Assembly: GCA_026770025.1 (NCBI GenBank)
Contig: JAMXDE010000019.1
Coordinates: 558,001-622,000, forward strand
Direction of reading: 5' to 3'
DNA from: Craspedostauros australis
Lineage: Eukaryota > Bacillariophyta > Bacillariophyceae > Mastogloiales > Achnanthaceae
Length of the DNA: 64,000 nt
The notes under the pieces were generated by a model. The model worked only from the letters and a program-made list of their open reading frames with translations. It was not told the origin of the DNA and ran no database searches. Made by a program: the position numbers and the translations under genes. Of the stretch, positions 48,972 to 60,900 are shown piece after piece (the first letter of the stretch is position 1; the number at the start of each line of letters is the position of its first letter).

Positions 48972-51900
48972 CTACTCGAAGAATGGGATGATCCGACGCA
49001 GGTTGATGCGTTCAGTTACTATCCCTTTCTGTACTAGGAGTGTGCCATTCGTAAATACGTCCTTGACGGTGTATGGTCCTTCCCTTGGCTGTGCCATCTT
49101 TGGAAGGATGCCTGGCTTAGTCACTAGGACTTTGTCCCCAATTTTGTATTGATGTGCAATCCTTTGAGAGTTTTCTCTTTGGTTGGATCGATTGATAGCA
49201 TCCTGTTTGCGTTTTGCGATGTGAGCCCAGTCGACTTTGAATCGGACTGGTAGGAGCATGTCTCGTCCAAACACCAATTGTCCAGGGGTTGCTTGGAGTG
49301 TGGTGTGGTACGTGGTCCTTACTGCATAGGCAACTGCCGTCAGGAAGGGCTCCCAAGGGTCTGGACCCTCATGTTCCATCGCATCTAGTTTGAACGTGCG
49401 GAATGCATCGCCCAATACCTGATGGATTCGCTCTACGATGGCATTCCCTTGTGGGTTGTAGCTACTTGTGGTTTTCTTCTTTATTCCGAAGTTATCGCAC
49501 ATCGTAGAAAACAGGAGTTTGAACTCGCTTCCATTATCGAACCCGCATTGGCTGGGTCGTGGATATCGTGCGAGCCAGTGGCTATCAAAGGCCTTCTGGG
49601 TTTCATCACTGTTTGGTTGGCCAATTGCGGCTATTTCGAACCATCCAGTTGCTGGATCGATCATGGTCATTGCTCTCATCTCGTGTTTCTTCTTGGATGG
49701 AGTGATGATCGTGTATGGCCCAATGAGGTCGACGTTGACCCTTTCCCATGGGGTGACTTCAGCTTGTTTTGCTGGTAAGTGACCATACTTCTTTCGGTTC
49801 TTTTTAGAGAGTTGGCATTGCTTACAGGATTTGCAGCGGTCAGCGATGTCTGCTTTCAATCCTGGCCAGTAGAACAATTGTCTAATGGTTGCCTCCATCC
49901 GGGTTTGCCCGGGGTGTACCAAGTAATGGTGGTACCAATCGGCTATTTTTGCGCGCAATTCTGTTGGTACATATATCTTGTCCTTGTAATGTACAAGTTG
50001 GACTCCTTCGACCTCTTTGGTCTGGTATTTTTCATCCGGACTATTTTTGATTGTTCGTTGCAACGATTTGTCCTTTTTCTGGTACTTCTCGACCAGTGCT
50101 GGTTTCATCGGGAATTCCTCATTTTCGGTTTCCCGTGTTGACATGTACGAAAGTGGAACACTCTCGTCTTCGTTTGTGTTGAATACATCGTCGTCACGAT
50201 GTTCCATTGGGAGTCTTGATAGTGCATCGGCTACTACGTTATTTTCTCCCTTCACGTGGACTACGTTTGGTCCATATTCTTCCAGCAGGATTCGCCACCT
50301 CTGGAGTCTGTTCGAGGATAGCGGTTTGTACAACAGATTGAGATAATCTGTGTGTATTGTTATTTGCTGACCAAGGAGAATATTGTTGAATGCTTTCAGC
50401 GTTTCGACTATGCTGAGAAGCTCCTTCTCTCCTGTGGTGTACCGCGTTTGAGCAGCATTAAGTTTACGAGTATAGAATGCCAGTGGCCTTCCTTCCTGTG
50501 CTATCACGCCACCAAGTTGGTAGTCGCTCGCATCGGCGTGCACATGGAACTCTTTATTAAAATCTGGGTATGCTAGCGCTGCCTCTCGCATTACCATTTG
50601 TTTGGCTTCATCGAAGGCTTTCTGTTGGGTCTTGCCCCAGTGCCATTTCATGTTCTTGGCGGCGAGGGAGGTAAGTGGGGCCAACACATGGCTCCTGCGC
50701 TTCCACATATCGCGGTAGTAGTTGACCATGCCTAAGAAACGTCTCAGCTGTCGTTTTGTCGACGGCGGCAGCACTCGCTGTATCGCTTCCACTTTCTTTG
50801 GCTGGGGCTCGAGGCCGCGTTGCGTCAGTTTGTAACCCAAGTAGTCCAGCTCCTTCATCATGAAGAATGACTTGCGCAGGTTCACAGCGAACCCAGCATC
50901 TTGGAGACGCGCGAGCACAGCATGACATTTTGTCAGATGATCGTCGTCACTGTCATTTGTGTCCGACAGGACGAGTATGTCATCGAGGTAGACCAGTACG
51001 AATTCTAGGTCTCCAAGCAGCTCATTCATGATGCGCTGGAATATGTCAGGGGCTGTGGATATACCCATTGGCAGCTTTTTATATCTGTACTTTCCCCACG
51101 GTAATACTGTGGTGCACAAATTCTGGCTGGGGGTATCTAATGGAATGTGGTAGTACCCCATTGACAGGTCGAATGCTGTTGCGTATTTGAACTGTTCCAG
51201 CTTCTGAAGCATGTCCTGGATCTTCGGCAACGGATATGGTCGCCGTTTCAGGTGCTTGTTAAGCTCCCGGAAGTCAGTTAGTACTCGGACATCTCCAGTC
51301 TTCTTTGGCTGGATGAAGCTGGGTGCAGCCCAGTCACTATTGGAGAACTTCTCCCACACTCCGATCGTCTCAAATCGTTTGCTCTCCTTCTTTGTTACCC
51401 GCTCATAGGCTTTGGGCACCGGAAAGGCTTTGCCATGGAATGGCTTTGCATTTGATTTGAGTTCCAGATGTACTGGACTGATCTTCAATGTACCCAGGCC
51501 TCCTTTGAAGGTCTTCGGTGTACGTTGGAGTGTCGCAAGCAGCTTTTGTTGTTGCGCTTCGCTGAGATGGCTCAGCTTGGACACGTATTTATCCAGCTCT
51601 ATCTCGCTGTAGTCAGCATCCATGATTCGCTTCTGCCTATCTTCTGCTTTGTTGAGCAGGGTAGACTGCATCGCTATATGGTATGCAATGTCGAGTGCTT
51701 TCTTATCTGTCAGCACTCCACGATTCTTCATTGGGATCGTGCTATTATCCCATGTCATTGTGTTATCTGAGAATGACAAGTCTATTCCGAGCTCATGCAT
51801 CAAGTCTGTACCCACGATCATATCGTATTGGGCATTCTCAACTTGCGTTGTTTCATCAACGTGCATGGTCCAACGGATCGACTTATGCAAGTGGAATTCA

Positions 51901-53327
51901 GGCAGCACTAGATTGATCGTGGCCAGGCTGGACGTATAGAAGTTGCCGCCCATCGTTTTCCACTTCATGAGTCCACTTTTGTGTCTCAGTGTGCAAGGAG
52001 CATACTTTCTTAGTATCAGGCAGCTTGATGTGCCAGAGTCTAGCAGGACACGCATTTGCACTAATTCGCCTTTGCTATCAACCGTTTCACCAATAATTTC
52101 GGTGGACATATGGTCATGTTTACTGCGCTTGGCCTTTCTGCTAGCCAGACTATAGCAATTTGCTGCACATTTGTGTGTAGGCGTTAGGTATTCTGTAGAT
52201 GCGCTGCTACTAGAGCGGTTATCATTATTGTCCTGGTTCAATTGACGCAGGTAGTTGGCATTTTCATCAACTACATCGGAGATGCGACGCTTCTTCTTTG
52301 GATTCTTCTTGCTTGGCAAGGATTGGACGAGTTGATGGAAGAGCTCTTGGGTCAAGACCACATTGAGGTTCTCATCACTCTTGTTGGAAGCCTTTTTGTC
52401 TTCGGACGGAACGCGCCAGCCGCTTGGGCGGAGGCTTGCGTTCTTCGGATCATTCCAGCACTCATTGGTTTCATGTCCGATTCTGCCGCATCTCCCACAT
52501 TTGGGAATGGATTTTGCAGGACTGCCTTTTTGGCGTTTATTGTCGTTATTTCGGAGTTTACCGCGCCTTCCGCGGCTGCCTTCGTCGCTAGCATTACGCT
52601 TGCCTTTCTTGGCACCATTGCCCTTTTTGAGGGGGCGACAACTATTTGCCACATCGAGGAGGCGACGATAGAGCTCCTCGAAAGAGTGCTCATACACCTG
52701 ATACCCACTTTGGAGTAAGGCACGGCTGTATTGTTCTGGACTTGCTCGGTCCAAGATCTCGACCAGCTCAAAGTCTGGGAATGCCGTTGGTGTAATATTA
52801 GCTCCTGGCTTGGGCATGAATGGAAGGTACTGATTTAGTTCCAATAGCCGAGCACGGAAGCTTGCCAGTTCGCCATGCTTGAATGATGCATGTTGGCGCA
52901 TGTAATTGCGCTGGCGACGCCAAGCACTTGTTGGGTGTCCAAAGAATGGAGCACCCACAGCATTGAGCCCTTCTTGGAGCTTGCTGCTGGCTGATGAGGT
53001 GGTATTGCCACTGACTGCTTGCACTGCTGTCGCGAATCGATTCTGCGCATCCCCCATCAACAAGTTGTTGAGGTGGACCATCTTCTGTGCTGCAGTGGTC
53101 ATACGCTTTGCTGCCATGAGAGTATCGAATTCACGGCGGAACCTCAGCCATTCTTCTGCGCTCCCATCGTTGAACTTGAGGACTGATGTCTCCACTGTGT
53201 TGATATTGCTCTCATCCGATGGATCTTCGTAGACATCCATCTTGAGGTACATGCTTCGAGGGTACTTCTTCTCTTTTGGAGTCTCCCAATAGAGGACAGG
53301 CTCCTGTCCTGGCTTGACTTCGCTCAT
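48972..53327 (-). mobile_element. Gypsy gag-pol open reading frame
   Basis: The first ATG of the frame is at 53327 (MSEVKPGQEP), giving about 1,451 residues. In order: a gag region; a CCHC zinc knuckle (CGRCGRIGHETNEC, residue about 279); an aspartic protease (LLDSGTSSC, about 427); RT with catalytic YLDDILVLS (about 780); RNase H (HADASDYQLGG, about 935); an integrase H2C2 zinc region (HPGQTRMEATIRQLFYWPG, about 1145); and the integrase core with D of VDLIGPY (about 1199), D of FDNGSEF (about 1264) and E of AIVERIHQ (about 1298). No chromodomain is apparent. Gag and pol share one frame, as in several gypsy lineages. Confidence 0.9.
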
Positions 53328-53361
53328 CTTGCTTGGACTTGGATGATGCTCAACCGCAAGG

Positions 53362-53373
53362 AGTGATATCACT
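53362..53373. repeat. 12-bp palindrome just inside the gypsy 5' LTR
   Basis: AGTGATATCACT lies one base inside the 5' LTR, where a primer binding site is expected. It echoes the unrelated palindrome at the same position in Copia-A. Confidence 0.75.
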
Positions 53374-53374
53374 G

Positions 53375-53912
53375 TGCCTTATGCCGGCGTACGATTGATG
53401 TTGTATTTTTTTTTTCGAATGATGTTGTACTTGATACGATTGAGGTTGTTGTTGTGGATGTAAGACCAAATTATGATTACTTGAGCTATCTCTCTCTCTT
53501 CTGCTGTCTGCACCTCTTGGTCGACTGTATTCATGCATTTCGAGATGATTCGGTTTGCACTTCTCCCAACCCGATCCATTCTCTATTAGGTTTCTCTATT
53601 AGGTTTCTCATTTTGGTTGGAGGTCAATGGTTGAAGAAGTGTCTTCTCATATGCAAATATTTCCATACGATTAAGTCTTGACTAATCAGACTTCCAGTTG
53701 GAGTCTTGACTCATCTGACTTCAGTTTGAGTCTTGACTAATCCGACTTGAATTTTGATTCACGACTCGTCAGTCTTGATTGACTGTTAACACGACTCGTA
53801 GGTGTGACTGGCGATGTGATTGCTTGGGTGACATTATTCATGACTAGTATCTATTGTGCACAAGTCTAGTTCTTGCGTCACTAGTAGTCTATCTAGCCAG
53901 CCGTCTAGGGCA
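53375..53912 (-). mobile_element. 5' LTR of the gypsy element
   Basis: This 538-bp LTR is nearly identical to the 3' LTR and is flanked outside by catct. Confidence 0.9.
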
Positions 53913-54616
53913 CATCTTCATCGTTCTTGAGTTTGCCTTGTTTCTTTTTTAGATTAGCGTCGATGTGAACGGTTCGACCCAATTTTCGTGGTCGAAAGGA
54001 CCGTGTTTCTCCGCGCGTCCTTCGTTGCGTCTGTTGGTACGGCTGCCACAAAATCGCGGGCAGATGGCGCGAAAACAAACAAAACAACAACAAGCCGATT
54101 GCGACGTCTTCTCTGCCCATGTTCAACCTGCACGCCCAATCGCATCCTTCGTGCACACATACGATGGTATCTGCGGCGCGAACTGCTCGTGTGCAATTCT
54201 AATTCATCGTCGTCATCCTCGTCATCCTCATCATCCTCGCCGCCATGCCTGTGAACGTCCGGTTCATGCTTTCCAAGATGCGCGGAGGAGGGCACGCGCA
54301 TTCCTCCAACCAGTCCATGGTACTCCCCATCGTCACTAGCAGCAGCATCCGCGCGCAACACGCCAACTTATTCTCTTGATGGCCATGGTCACGGCAACCA
54401 CCATCGCCACCACTGCCATCAACATCGTCACAACATCGGCTGCTTGTGCAATCGATGGCTGGCGGAATGGAAAAATTATGCGCGGATTTGACGCTGGAAT
54501 CCTCTGTCCTTTGCTGTCCATGAAATGATCATCATCCCCGTTGCAACACACAATGACAGCCTGCGCCGATCAAGTGCGGATTGAAACACGCGCGCCCCTC
54601 TTCGCATACCATCATC
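53913..54616. other. Spacer with no confident gene
   Basis: Overlapping open frames occur on both strands (83-135 codons), partly caused by an imperfect CATCCT/CGTC repeat near 54.21-54.24 kb. One minus-strand frame has an acidic run from that repeat. No domain is recognisable. Confidence 0.4.
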
Positions 54617-55433
54617 ATAATTTGCAACGCCATCATCACCAACGCCATCATCAGTGACGCCATCAATTGCAACGCCATCATCAGCAACGCCATCATCAGC
54701 AACGCCATCATCAGCAACGCCATCATCAGCAACGCCATCATCAGCAACGCCATCATCAGCAACGTCATCATCAGCAACGCCATCATCAGCAACGTCATCA
54801 TCAGCGACGTCATCATCAGCGACGCCATCATCAGCAACGCCATCATCCGCGACGCCATAATTTGCGAAGCCATCATCAGCAACGCCATCATCAGTGACGA
54901 TATCATCAGCGACGCCACAGCGACTCCATCATTTGCGATGTTATTGTCAGCGACGCCATCATCAGCAACGCCATCATCCGCAACGCCATCATCCGCAACG
55001 CCATCATCCGCGACGCCATAATTTGCGACGCCATCATCAGAAACGCCATAATTTGCGACGCCATCATCAGCAACGCCATCAACAGTGACGCCATAATTTG
55101 CGACGCCATAATTTGCGACGCCATCATCAGCAACGCCATCATCAGCGACGTCATAATTTGCGACGCCATCAATTGCAACGCCATCATTTGCAACGCCATC
55201 ATCAGCGACTCCATCATTTGCGACGTTATTGTCAGCGACGCCATCATCCGCAACGCCATCATCAGCGATGCCATCATCCGTGAAGCCATCATTTGCGACG
55301 CCATCATCAGCGATGCCATCATCAGCAATGCCATCATCAGCAACGCCATCATCAGCGATGCCATCATTTGCGACGCTATCATTTGTGACAATATCATCAG
55401 CGACGCCATCATTTGCAACGCCATCACATGCGC
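54617..55433. repeat. 15-bp minisatellite, about 50 units
   Basis: The unit is GCCATCATCAGCAAC, with variants ending in GCGAC or carrying TTTGC or CCGC. Higher-order blocks recur, for example around 54.92-54.96 and 55.21-55.25 kb. Because 15 is a multiple of three, long frames stay open on both strands (Ala-Thr-Pro-Ser-Ser, Gln-Arg-His-His and Met-Ala-Ser repeats). These are artefacts of the period unless transcript data say otherwise. Confidence 0.9.
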
Positions 55434-55526
55434 CACGAACACGATGTAACTAGGACATAGTAACAGTTGATTATGTATGGCACTATCGAAAGTGCACATT
55501 ATTGAAATGAATGACAGCCAATTGGA

Positions 55527-56789
55527 TCATGGAATCAAGCTGATATACTCCTCCATGGACAGCTTTTCAGATGTGTATCGCGATGATTGCTCATTGCCAT
55601 AGAGTGTGCAACGAAGGTTGGTGAAAAATGCCGCAATGTACTGCATGTGGGTGAGCGGATTCCAATACATCTTGAGCTGATTCTTCACCCCCAGCAATGG
55701 GAAGTTCCTGCCAATCTCCATGAACTCCCACTCAACACAGATTCGTGCACTAGACATGTCCTTGTTGCACAGAGCTTCAGAAGAACCCCGAGTGGTGTTG
55801 CGAAATGCACCAAGGATGTATGCTATCGTTTGGTACGCCGGATCGCCATACAAACGATACAGCGGATCGTGACCAGGCAACGGCATCAATTGGCGCAAGC
55901 GATCCTCGACTTCACTCTCACGCAGCATGTGCATGTCATGACGGGCACCCAGGATGGGTCCATAGTAATGAAGAATCAATCCATCTGCACCAACAACCCC
56001 TTGGAACTTCACTCCATGCAGATGCTTGTGTCCAGAATACGCCAATTCTTGGTTGTAGGTTGGTCGGCACGTTGCAGAGAACGTCCCGTCGACGAAGCCG
56101 ATGACATTGTTGACCAATTGTTTTGTGAGCTTGCAGACATTGTCAGCATACTGCTGAAAGCGAGGGTAGAACAGCCCAATGTCACTCAGGTATGGAGCCG
56201 CGATTTCATAGAAGTAAAGAAAGAAGGTGGAACAGATACAAGAAAGCCTGTTGACATCCATATCGAAGCAATCCTCCATGTCAATCAATCGATCTCGATG
56301 AGCCAATCGATACAGCATGATCAGAACACCGACCTCGAAGGACACAGCCAAACGATTCTTGACCTGTATAGATCTGGGATCGGCCTCACCAGACACAGCG
56401 TTGAATTTGGGCCAAAGCGCGACGAGGATTCAACGCAGGTGGTCCTTCCGAAACCGGAAGTGTTTCAGAGCATCCCTCTCTGACAGCTGACGAATTGTCA
56501 CACCACGATTGCTATGAATCCGTGGAGGATCCAGTGGAAGAAGGTATTGATGCTGTAGTTGCAGGGTGTGCACACCAAGGGCAAGCACATCGCGGAAGTG
56601 CAGACGGAGATCCTCCATGTCGTCATCGTCAAGATCGTCTATTGGAAGCTGAGCTAGCCATGTAGCGGCATGCACGAATCTGGCCCTTGCCTCTGCGCAG
56701 GCCTCGCGCTCGGGCAAGCAATTCCACACGCGTTGAGACATCTTTCGGAGAAGTCCATTGTGGGAACACATGCGAGGCAAGTGGTGCAT
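55527..56789 (-). pseudogene. PIF/Harbinger-type DDE transposase, one in-frame TGA
   Basis: The predicted protein matches the HARBI1/DDE_Tnp_4 layout. An N-terminal helical part includes KHFRFRKDHLR. The core has GFVDGTFSATCRP (first Asp), YGDPAYQ (second Asp) and ARICVEWEFMEIGRNFPLL (Glu, in the usual R-x-x-VE-x-x-F context). From the first ATG (56789) it is about 420 codons, close to the family size. The frame is continuous except for one TGA at 56430-56432, directly after KDHLR, where relatives have an ordinary residue (TGG to TGA is the simplest origin). No terminal inverted repeats, TWA target duplication or companion Myb-like gene is seen. It is a single-lesion pseudogene, a sequencing error, or a read-through codon. 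Confidence 0.8.
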
Positions 56790-56849
56790 ATGATCAACAT
56801 GGCAGAGACACTGAAACGGAAGAGGAGGCAAAGATACGAACAAGCACGA

Positions 56850-57170
56850 GCATGCAGGTGGAAGAGTTGAACATTATTTTTTGTTCGTTGTGAACGGAAA
56901 CGACAAGTGGAGAGGAACGAACTTCCTCTTGTGAGAATCTCGCGCCAAAGCAGGCTACTCGAAAACATGGATAAGGCTAGACAACCTTGATGACGTCATT
57001 GTATGATTACTTTGATTTACGTCAGTCCTTCCAAGATTCAATGTCACAGCGAACCTTTGGGGGAGGCGTCCCAAATCGCGTCACATCGACAGTTTCAGGG
57101 GATGGCTTAAAGTTACATGCGATAACTCTCTAATTTATCCCTCGTGTTAAATTGTCGCACTGATTCTCCA
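56850..57170. other. Spacer between the two DNA transposon genes
   Basis: No gene. A single CRE-like palindrome TGACGTCA lies at 56991-56998. I could not find an end of the Harbinger-type element here. Confidence 0.4.
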
Positions 57171-57225
57171 TTTGCGTCCTGACGCAAAAGATCGAAAATT
57201 GTCTCGAAATTTGCGTCCTGACGCA
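57171..57225. repeat. Two copies of a hairpin just outside the TTAA element
   Basis: TTTGCGTC-CT-GACGCAAA (57171-57188) forms an 8-bp stem. TGCGTC-CT-GACGCA recurs at 57212-57225. The same core twice within 55 bp, 46 bp from the transposon end, may be a regulatory or structural site in the flank. Confidence 0.7.
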
Positions 57226-57271
57226 TCTTGGGTCCATTATCGCGACGAAAAATCACCGTGGATATACTTAA

Positions 57272-57440
57272 GAGCCTGATCAGTGAGTCGACCAATCGTT
57301 TGAAATGGACATTCTAACTTTTCATCTGCGATATCCAAACCAAGCACATATTAGTAATCCTTATAATCTAATTATAAATAATTAACCGATCGATTTTTGA
57401 TGTATATCCTGGTTTAAGTTTTATGGATCGATCTATATGT
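57272..57440 (+). repeat. Left terminal inverted repeat
   Basis: The outermost 39 bases are almost identical to the right end. Inner blocks such as ACCAAGCACATATT, ATAATTAACCG and TTAAGTTTTATGGA are shared in the same order with insertions and substitutions between them. A TTAA copy precedes it. Confidence 0.85.
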
Positions 57441-57751
57441 TCATTCTAGTCGCGTGGATCCAACAGCACAAAACCCGTTGTTTTTCGCCGAAGGTTCTAT
57501 GATGTTCCCATGTATTTATCGTGAGGTGATCAGTCACGCACTTGCTTCCGAAGGTGTCAGTCGTTTGGTACGCGTTAATTACACGTTAGCATGTGGCGCA
57601 TGATTCCGCATTCTGCTCGTCACAAAACACATCACACAAAACACATCATCTCCATCATTTCGCAAAATCGCGCCACACTTTGGCTCCATTCACAACTTTC
57701 CTCGCCGATGCCCTGCACACTCGCCCTTTCGCTCCATGCCCGTTCTTGTCA

Positions 57752-57752
<1 letters not shown>

Positions 57753-57806
<54 letters not shown>

Positions 57807-57870
57807 CGTAGTAGTAGTAGTAGTCGTAGTAGTAGTAGTAGTTGTTGTTGTTGTTGTTGTTGCTGTTGCA
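57753..57870. repeat. AGT/TTG trinucleotide tract
   Basis: A long run of AGT repeats with a few CGT variants is followed by GTT repeats. It lies about 110 bp upstream of the ATG of the giant gene, in its probable leader. Confidence 0.9.
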
Positions 57871-57979
57871 AGCTGGTTTGCCTTGCATCGGATGCTCTCC
57901 TTGCTCACTTCGTCTCAGACCAGTGCACACCATCACATCCACCTAGCAAACAACACTACTCTCCACCAACAATCCCACC

Positions 57980-60900
57980 ATGTTTCCCTCTGCTGCTGCC
58001 AAGGCCCTCTCCAAGGACGGCAACCCCTCTCCTCGTAAGAAGCCGTGTTCTGCTTACCCTGTATCTGCTCCTCCATTCGACTCCAAGGGGTTCCTGCTGC
58101 CGACTGCAGAGCAACTGTTGCCTGACAAGCCATCCGCTGCGTTGAGAAAGCCAACCACCATCACGCAAGTGATCGATGTGAAGCCAATGCATGCAGCGGA
58201 TGGCGGCCTCGTCCCGAACGGTAAGCATGCGCACGCTCGCGAGCTGCACGTGTTCGTACACATCCTTGACAACAACGGAGGCGTCTTCGACGACTCCAAC
58301 GTCAGGGTGCGTTCGGAGGGACGAGGTGTCGGCGATGGGACTTTGGTGAGCGTTATCGTGAACGCGCCACCCCCTGCTGCGCCTGACGTTGCACCACCTG
58401 TCGCGCCTACCCCACCAGCGAGGCTCCCTCGTCGCTGCAACACTGTTGTTGCTGGGGGCTACGCAGATGCCTCTGGCAATAGCGACAGCACGTACGACGA
58501 CAGCGGCAAGGAGCAACGAACACGCGCCAGCAGGAACAGGAGAGGAGGCCAGTTCGGGTACGATCCGGAAGAGGCGGGAAACTGGAGGCGTGATGCCATC
58601 GGTCGTATCATGGTAGCGCTTCGATCTAACCTAGATCCTAAAATCCTCCAGCAAATGCCGACAACAGGATTCGTTCTCACAGGCAGGCACGATCGGACCA
58701 TCTGGAGCTCTGTGAAACAGATGTGGAGTGTCGTATCATCTGCACTTTGGACTGTCCTGCTTCCAGAAGAGGAGGTGCCAACTTGTCAGATGGAACAGGT
58801 GGTTTCATACGTACGCGGCAATGTGGAGCTTCCTCCGACAATGTTGGCATCTAACCTGTACACCCTCTGCTTGCTCGGACAAACTACAACATCCCACACA
58901 GTGAGAGCTGCTTTGGCCATGTCTGCACCACATGCACAATGCACTGCTATCTTGAGCAAGCACGCACATGGACTGTCGGAGGAACAGAAGGCGCGCATGC
59001 TTTCCAAACGCGACATCATCACGCAGAGCCAGGCCTGCACCTTGCGCGGTTACTATGACATCTTGAGCCACGGCGAAGTCATCCCATCGCAAGTTCTCCA
59101 GTATCGCGTGCGTGCCTGTGATCTCTCTGGTGTGGTGTCCTTCCTCATGACCACTACTACATACAAGGCAGGGTTGAGTCACATGGTACAGTATGGCGGG
59201 GTTCAATTCGAAAATGTCCCAGTGTTCGATCGAGGCGGCACGACCATCCGAGAATTATTTGGCATGTACTCGTCCACTACAAACAACCCAGTGGGAAGGC
59301 CGGCGTTCACCATCATTACTAACCTCCTCACACGCAAAAGCAAGATCAAGACGGGCCTTTCTTCCTTCGAGAGTTACTTCTGGATGGCGACGGAGAAACT
59401 CAAACAGGCAATTTCGCGCCTAGTCGAGCTGCTGGAGGCTAAGTATGAAGCGGATGGGGAGGAGAAAAACAATGACGCTGTTGATGCTGATGACGAGCCC
59501 GATGACGTCATCTTGTCACATGTGCGCACGGCAACGTCCCTCTTGCATGCGCTTGAGCTGCTTGTTGTCTTCCTCAAATGGGAATTCACGGCGTCTCACT
59601 TGCAGCATGAGTGTGATGACCCAATGCATTCGGCCACGTTCGCTCTCACCACCAAAAAGGAGAAGAAGAAGGCAACATCCACATCAACCAATCAACGAAA
59701 ACCACGCACCAACAAGCACAAGCGGAAGAAGACCACCACCATCACAAACGACATTCCAATCATCACAAATGACATTCCTGTGACCACCGCAAGCAAACAA
59801 CCACGTAAAGTATGCAACCGTTGTGGCGCAGCAATGCGATTTGTGGATGATCGTTTTGTTCCTTTTGTCACAATGCTTAAGGACAACGAACTCACGGAAC
59901 ACAAAGACGAATTGCAATCAATGCTTGCGGCGGCGCCAGGATTCGCCAACGAAATTGTTAACTACATAGAAAACAAAGTGCGTGCCAAAGTTCAATTCAG
60001 ACAAATCGCCTTTTATCAATCCGAACTCAACAACAAGCCTGAAAGAGCCTATGTGGTACTTGACCATAAGCAAAAAATTCTACCAACAGGCCAAGGCGAA
60101 GCCCAACAAGAATATTGGGGGAAGAAGGGGATGTCACTGCTGGGGGCAATGGTCATCATGTGTCGCAATGACATTTTCACTTATCGGTTCATCGACATTG
60201 TGGTCGATGGAAGACCGACACAAGACACTCTTCAAGTTGGTGGACTGCTGGAGACTGTGCAAAAAAAGGTCAAAGACATTCTCCCATCCGTGACTGAAAT
60301 CATCCTACAGAGCGATAACGCGTGTTGCTTCGCCAGTCATGAGCACATCGCGCTCATCACATCGGTACTCAACAAGAACCTTGCGACACGAAAGGCGGCC
60401 AAAATCATCGCGTGGATCTACACGGAGGCCCAAACCGGTAAGAGCATGCTGGACACCCACTTCGCGTACATCACCCGTGTGCTGCGAAAATACGTTCAAA
60501 GTGGACACGACATCAAGACCCCGCTGCAACTCTTCGAGGCACTGGTTGCCGGTAACATCGTGGGTACCACCACGGTGCTGGCCAACGCAGAGACCCTTGA
60601 AGGCAACATCACGACGTTACCAGGCGCACCAAAAAGACGATTCCGCGCAAGTGGGCAACAGGTACGTCAGACTCACAAGGTGAAGTATGACGATGACCAG
60701 GCACGGCTGGTGGCTGCGTCTGGCATCACGGAAGACGTCGTGGTCAAGAGCGCTGAATGGGAAGAGTGGATCATCAACAAGTTGGGTGTCCTCCCTGCCG
60801 ATTCGCACACGTCCGACAAGCTGCCAATCACGTCCGAATCGTCCAGGAAGACGGACAAAACGCGAAAACTCGGGCGCACAGCGACAGAGAGCAAGGCGTT

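Larger units (their letters stand above)
48414..53912 (-). mobile_element. Ty3/gypsy LTR retroelement, apparently whole
   Basis: Direct LTRs at 48414-48953 and 53375-53912 differ mainly in the length of one T run. Both flanks are catct (48409-48413 and 53913-53917), a perfect 5-bp target duplication. A single gag-pol frame (48972-53327) fills the inside. RT and RNase H precede integrase, the Ty3/gypsy order. No interruption is seen. The LTR identity implies a very recent insertion. Confidence 0.95.

Noticed and set aside
54532-55499. Long frames across the minisatellite on both strands
   Set aside because: The 15-bp period keeps all frames open; no start context or non-repeat domain supports a gene.
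56991-56998. CRE-like TGACGTCA motif
   Set aside because: A single palindromic octamer with no adjacent host gene is not enough to call a regulatory site.
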